From the NCBI GenBank assembly GCA_030523385.1, contig JAUNIV010000097.1, forward strand, positions 1 through 7,748: a DNA stretch of 7,748 nt, given 5' to 3'. Position numbers and translations under genes: made by a program. A model generated the notes under the pieces. The model made no database searches and was not told where the DNA came from. It saw nothing but the letters and a program-made list of their open reading frames with translations. Origin of the DNA: Bacteroidales bacterium. GTDB lineage: Bacteria; Bacteroidota; Bacteroidia; Bacteroidales; Bacteroidaceae. Positions 4,739-7,748 of this stretch are shown piece by piece (position 1 is the stretch's first letter; every line of letters starts with the position of its first letter).

Positions 4739-6529
4739 TTATGGTTCTGTGGTTTTGGATTTCAGTATCAACGGAACTTTGGCTGCATCCGCTCCCGTAT
4801 TCTCCACGTATTCGTAACCGAAGGCGGAATATTTCTCGGCGAGGTAGGCGTTCATGCCTTCCTTGGCGGTTAACCATGTCACATCGCTGCCGTTCACCTC
4901 GATAAATCCATCTGCGCTTTCTGCTGTACTTACGCCTAAAGGCCTGTCGTTCAATTTCATCCAATAATTTGAATTAACGATGGATACAATTGTGCTATTC
5001 TCACCGTGCACGTAACCGTAGAAGGCAAAGCTTACGGTAGGTGCATATATCTCGGCATAGCAATAGTTAGCCTCTGCAGTGACTGTTTGCATATTGTTGT
5101 TTGAGTATGCAGTTCCAATGAGACCTGCGGTTCTAATAGACGATGCGTATACTGTTCCCGATGCCTTTATGTTTCCCGTATTCATGCAGGCAACGAGCGT
5201 CACAGTTCCGTCTATCTGGAATCCGACTATACCGCCAATGGAGGCATAAGAAGAATTCCCATAACCGAATATACTGACGTTATTATGGCACCCCTCGAAG
5301 TTTACCGTTCCGCTACATCTGCCCACAATGCCGCCGATACCGTCCCAGTTGTAGAAATCTCCATCATCCCTATCCCCGAAGTTAGTCAGCCCGATGCTTC
5401 CGTTCACCCGTACATTCTTTATCGTGGCATCCTGCACCCTGCCGAACAAGCCCCATTCCTTTTCATCGTTGGGGTTACTGTTGTTGATGGTCATATTGTT
5501 GATGGTATGCCCCTGTCCGTCGAACGTGCCGACGAACGGGTGGGTGTTGCTGCGTCCTATGGGTGTCCAGTCAGAATAGCCGCTCAAGTCGATGTCATTC
5601 TCCAACGCCACGTGTATGCCGCCATCCACGCTGGCAAATGCTCCGCTGTTCACAGCTTCGGCAAGCGAGGCAAGCTGTTGGGGCAGACTGATTTTGTAAG
5701 GGCTCTCCGCCGTGCCTTCGCCTTCGTTCTTGTAACTTGGGCGGGCATCGGCAACATAGCTTTGATTGGCAATGCCAGATGTGCTCGATAAACCACTCTT
5801 ACTGAACAATGTTATTTCCTTGTCAGTTCCGTTCACATCGAAAATACCCTTGACAGTTAAAGAAGCATCAGTATCCCACCAACCATAAAGATAGGCATTG
5901 CCTTTCTCGTCTGTGGTAAGGGAGTAGTTGTGTTCCTCGAAATTTCTTGTTCCGAAAGGCTTGAATTTACTTATCGCTATGTTTATCGTAGAGAATGCTT
6001 CTCCTGCAATGCGCAACCGGTTGTAATAGCGCGGGGTTTCGGAAAAGTCGATGGTTATATCCCCTTTACCTGTCAGTAGAGGAATATCTACATATAAATG
6101 TTCAGACGTACCATATTCGGCACCTTCTTTGAGCACAAGATCAACGCTCGGCGTTTGCGTAAAAGTCCAGTCCGGGGCATATAACGCTGTTGCCACCGTT
6201 TTCGATGCAAGCCAATAGATGGGCTTGTCGGGTGTCCAATCCGTGCCGTCGTATTTGAGCGTAACATTTTGGATAGTAGTCTCAAAGTCATAATATACCA
6301 TCAGAAATATCTCGTCACCAGCTTCCCATGCGGTCTTGCCAGCATCAAAAGTACCCACGCCATTGCTCCTTGTCTGCGCGTTCTCCGTAAATGCGGGATA
6401 GGGGCAGACGTTGATTTTTGATACCTTGACAGGATTCGAGTCATTTGCCAAATCCTCACTTTCGCTACAGGCGGTCATTGCCAATGCGAAAGCGGCTATA
6501 TATAATATAAGGTATAGACTGCGTTTCAT
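4739..6529 (-). CDS. Fimbrillin-like lipoprotein with a C-terminal GLUG-repeat (beta-helix) domain, 596 aa
   Basis: The signal peptide ends in MTAC (Cys21), followed by SESED, with Thr-Arg at 53-54. Residues about 35-260 are a divergent fimbrillin-like part (AWEAGDEIFLMVYYDF; IDFSETPRYYNRLRI in place of the usual central strand). From about 268 the sequence becomes the GLUG architecture: GEGTAESPYKI, QQLASLAEAVNSG, then NDIDLSGYSDWTPIG and GTFDGQGHTINNMTI. GLUG-like turns follow at about 397-420 (GIGGIVGRCSG), 430-454 (SIGGIVGFQIDG) and 466-493 (RTAGLIG...NYCYAEI). Such domains are predicted right-handed beta-helices on surface or secreted proteins; no catalytic residues are evident. A surface adhesin or pilus accessory role is inferred. 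Translation is well supported by an unusually good ribosome site upstream. It sits second in the array, 21 nt after the first gene. Confidence 0.88.
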   Translation of the reverse strand: MKRSLYLILYIAAFALAMTACSESEDLANDSNPVKVSKINVCPYPAFTENAQTRSNGVGTFDAGKTAWEAGDEIFLMVYYDFETTIQNVTLKYDGTDWTPDKPIYWLASKTVATALYAPDWTFTQTPSVDLVLKEGAEYGTSEHLYVDIPLLTGKGDITIDFSETPRYYNRLRIAGEAFSTINIAISKFKPFGTRNFEEHNYSLTTDEKGNAYLYGWWDTDASLTVKGIFDVNGTDKEITLFSKSGLSSTSGIANQSYVADARPSYKNEGEGTAESPYKISLPQQLASLAEAVNSGAFASVDGGIHVALENDIDLSGYSDWTPIGRSNTHPFVGTFDGQGHTINNMTINNSNPNDEKEWGLFGRVQDATIKNVRVNGSIGLTNFGDRDDGDFYNWDGIGGIVGRCSGTVNFEGCHNNVSIFGYGNSSYASIGGIVGFQIDGTVTLVACMNTGNIKASGTVYASSIRTAGLIGTAYSNNNMQTVTAEANYCYAEIYAPTVSFAFYGYVHGENSTIVSIVNSNYWMKLNDRPLGVSTAESADGFIEVNGSDVTWLTAKEGMNAYLAEKYSAFGYEYVENTGADAAKVPLILKSKTTEP

Positions 6530-6547
6530 GCTTCTCTTTCCTCCTTT
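6530..6547 (-). promoter_or_regulatory. Strong Shine-Dalgarno site of the GLUG fusion gene
   Basis: On the minus strand AAAGGAGG (6540-6547) lies 10 nt before the ATG at 6529. This is the only near-perfect anti-16S match in front of a gene here; the other starts have weak or no such sites, as usual in Bacteroidetes. It fixes the start at 6529 and suggests more efficient translation than its neighbours. Confidence 0.6.
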
Positions 6548-6550
6548 CGT

Positions 6551-7507
6551 TTATAGTTCTTTTTCTTCATCCTCACTGCCCCAGCCGAACAAATTGCTGT
6601 CGTCGCTCAACTTGAAACTTGCCGTAATCTCTTTCGGGGTAATATCCAATGTGAAAGTATATATCTTCCCGGGCTCTACGGGCAAGTCTGCATTTATCGG
6701 CACATTGCGGGGGATGCCATCCACGTTAAGCGTCATAAGCACGTCGCCAGCCTTGTATTCCTTGCTGCCGATATAGGCGGTTATCGTTTTGTTTGTTTCG
6801 TCTGTTTCGTCGCAAAAACAATCGAAGCCGCTGTTATCGTCTTGATATACAGGTGTCCATCCTCCGTTACTCTCATTTTCGTAGTCATAAGTGTATCTGG
6901 ACTCGGTATTGGCTTTTACTTTAATGTTCGCCAGCTTTCCTTTGCCCCCGGCTGCTATGACTTCTTTATTATTTACCGTGAATACCAACATAGAGCAGGC
7001 GTGCTGAAACTCTAAGGACAAGCTGCCGTCCTTGTCCAAACGGGGACTAAAGGCGTACATCAGTTTTCCTGCCGCCTCTAACTTGTCGGCATCCGTCTGG
7101 TCTGCCGGTATGTTACAGGTTACGGTGCAGGAATGAAGTTCCCCATCCTGCACGACGTTCTCAAATGTTATTTGGTCGGGAGCATCGCATGCCGTAGCGT
7201 TCACTATGGCAGGCAACAAGGCAGTGACAGGCTGCCTGCCGTTCTCTAACCATGCGCCGTTTGTTCCGTCCCAAGCCAGGATATGCTCCTCCGTTTCCGT
7301 ATTCGTAGCCAAATCGTGCAGATAGAGCCGGAAACTGTCGAATGTTTCATCGGCACCAGCCCTTGTGCTGACGCTTAGCGGCTGCGCTGCGGCATCCGTA
7401 CCGGTAGTCGGTAGGGCGGCATCCTCTTCTTGGTTGCACGATGGCAGCAGCAGAGCTACGGCAGAAAGAATGAAAATAGCTTTTCTATACATAAATCTTA
7501 TATTCAT
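6551..7507 (-). CDS. Divergent fimbrillin-family lipoprotein, first gene of the array, 318 aa
   Basis: The signal peptide ends in LPSC (Cys24), followed by NQEED, and Thr-Arg-Ala is at 48-50. The middle carries the fimbrillin-like strand SLSLEFQHACSMLVFTV (162-178), preceded by KLMYAFSP, and the C-terminal half ends in VEPGKIYTFTLDITPKEI, then LFGWG and an acidic tail (SEDEEKEL). These marks place it in the Mfa-like fimbrillin superfamily, but it lacks the DWQ...GGEA ending of its neighbours. It has six Cys residues beyond the lipid Cys: 107, 127, 131, 171, 230 and 232. A base, anchor or accessory subunit is possible but unproven. The ATG at 7507 and the one at 7492 (residue 6) both give normal signal peptides. 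It is followed after 21 nt by the GLUG fusion gene. Confidence 0.85.
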   Translation of the reverse strand: MNIRFMYRKAIFILSAVALLLPSCNQEEDAALPTTGTDAAAQPLSVSTRAGADETFDSFRLYLHDLATNTETEEHILAWDGTNGAWLENGRQPVTALLPAIVNATACDAPDQITFENVVQDGELHSCTVTCNIPADQTDADKLEAAGKLMYAFSPRLDKDGSLSLEFQHACSMLVFTVNNKEVIAAGGKGKLANIKVKANTESRYTYDYENESNGGWTPVYQDDNSGFDCFCDETDETNKTITAYIGSKEYKAGDVLMTLNVDGIPRNVPINADLPVEPGKIYTFTLDITPKEITASFKLSDDSNLFGWGSEDEEKEL

Positions 7508-7748
7508 TGTTATTGTTAATCCGGATTCAAAATATCATAATTGTACCATTGTTTTCTGTCTGTTCATATATTCCTTTTACATTAAATTTATGGGGTTATC
7601 TTGACAAATCGGTAGATATGGACACGGAAAAGCGGAAGGCTTCGATAAAAAGAAGTCTTCTCTCTTGCAGAAATCGCTGAAAATTGTAGATTGACGCGCG
7701 AGAAATACGGAATTATACGCCGCGCGAATGTGTGTGTGTGTGTGTGTG
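7508..7748. other. Leader region upstream of the fimbrillin array, no gene seen
   Basis: These 241 bases hold no convincing gene on either strand. I found no clean TAnnTTTG promoter box; TAAATTTA (minus strand, near 7590) is a 7-of-8 match with a TTTG upstream, but at about 15 nt the spacing is short. A perfect 10-bp palindrome, AATCCGGATT, at 7518-7527 lies 10 nt before the ATG and could be a regulatory site. GC-rich CGCGCG occurs at 7695-7700 and 7721-7726. The far end is a TG repeat. Confidence 0.5.
7729..7748. repeat. (TG)10 dinucleotide repeat reaching the window edge
   Basis: Ten uninterrupted TG units fill the last 20 bases, and the true length is unknown because the window stops inside the tract. 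Dinucleotide tracts of this length are uncommon in bacterial genomes and are prone to slippage during replication. It lies about 222 bases upstream of the first fimbrillin start, or possibly within the end of an unseen gene. Confidence 0.85.

Noticed and set aside
4536..4964. Minus-strand frame of 142 codons across the junction of the GLUG fusion and the 313-aa fimbrillin
   Set aside because: It is out of frame with both supported genes and highly Arg-rich, as expected from a shifted reading of coding DNA.
5285..5791. Plus-strand open frame of 168 codons inside the GLUG fusion gene
   Set aside because: It is antisense to a gene with clear repeat motifs and has no features of its own.
7601..7606. 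TTGACA on the plus strand resembling a sigma-70 -35 box
   Set aside because: Bacteroidetes primary sigma factors use a different consensus, and no gene follows on that strand.
7618..7680. Plus-strand 20-codon frame starting MDTEKRKASI
   Set aside because: It has no ribosome site, no family resemblance and no supporting context. It is too short to claim.
1..7748. CRISPR array, tRNA, rRNA, transposase, invertase or integrase
   Set aside because: None was seen: no regularly spaced repeats, no RNA-gene signatures, and no recombinase motifs in any supported frame.

Overview
The window reads as accessory surface-protein DNA from a Bacteroidales bacterium (Bacteroides, Phocaeicola, Parabacteroides or a relative). 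This rests on five fimbrillin-type lipoproteins, a TAnnTTTG-type promoter box, mostly weak Shine-Dalgarno sites, and domain families (BspA leucine-rich repeats, GLUG repeats) typical of that order. I cannot name the species. Every gene I can support lies on the minus strand, so transcription runs from high to low coordinates.

Layout in the order of transcription. A 241-bp leader (7508-7748) starts at the window edge inside a (TG)10 dinucleotide tract. Three fimbrillin-like lipoprotein genes follow in tight array: a 318-aa protein (6551-7507), a 596-aa fimbrillin/GLUG fusion (4739-6529) and a 313-aa fimbrillin (3782-4723), with gaps of 21 and 15 nt. Next is a compact, self-contained toxin-antitoxin operon. 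It has a TACCTTTG promoter box (3673-3680), a 49-codon antitoxin candidate (3497-3646) whose stop overlaps the toxin start in ATGA, a PIN-domain VapC-like toxin (3078-3500), a 52-codon small gene 12 nt downstream (2907-3065), and a terminator (2820-2863). The fimbrillin array then resumes with a 326-aa fimbrillin (1777-2757) and a fimbrillin/BspA-LRR fusion (162-1751). A strong terminator (about 53-100) closes the array, and a seven-codon stub of a further gene may begin at position 21.

How the genes may work together: all five lipoproteins have a type II signal peptide, acidic residues just after the lipidated Cys (resembling the Bacteroidetes lipoprotein export signal), and a Thr-Arg dipeptide 25-33 residues after that Cys. 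In the type V pili of Porphyromonas gingivalis (FimA, Mfa1), pilin lipoproteins reach the surface and are cut after an Arg in a comparable place, which frees them for strand-exchange polymerisation. I infer that this locus supplies subunits of such a pilus, with the LRR and GLUG fusions as candidate tip or accessory adhesins. The toxin-antitoxin operon sits between two similar fimbrillin genes, looks lower in GC than they are, and is bracketed by a 12-bp inverted repeat, so it may be a later insertion.

The least ordinary parts are the three-gene PIN operon with its two very small genes, and the sharp composition change at the domain junction of the LRR fusion. No known system is clearly broken or new here. 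No tRNA, rRNA, CRISPR array, transposase or integrase was seen, and no gene-free stretch exceeds 300 bases.
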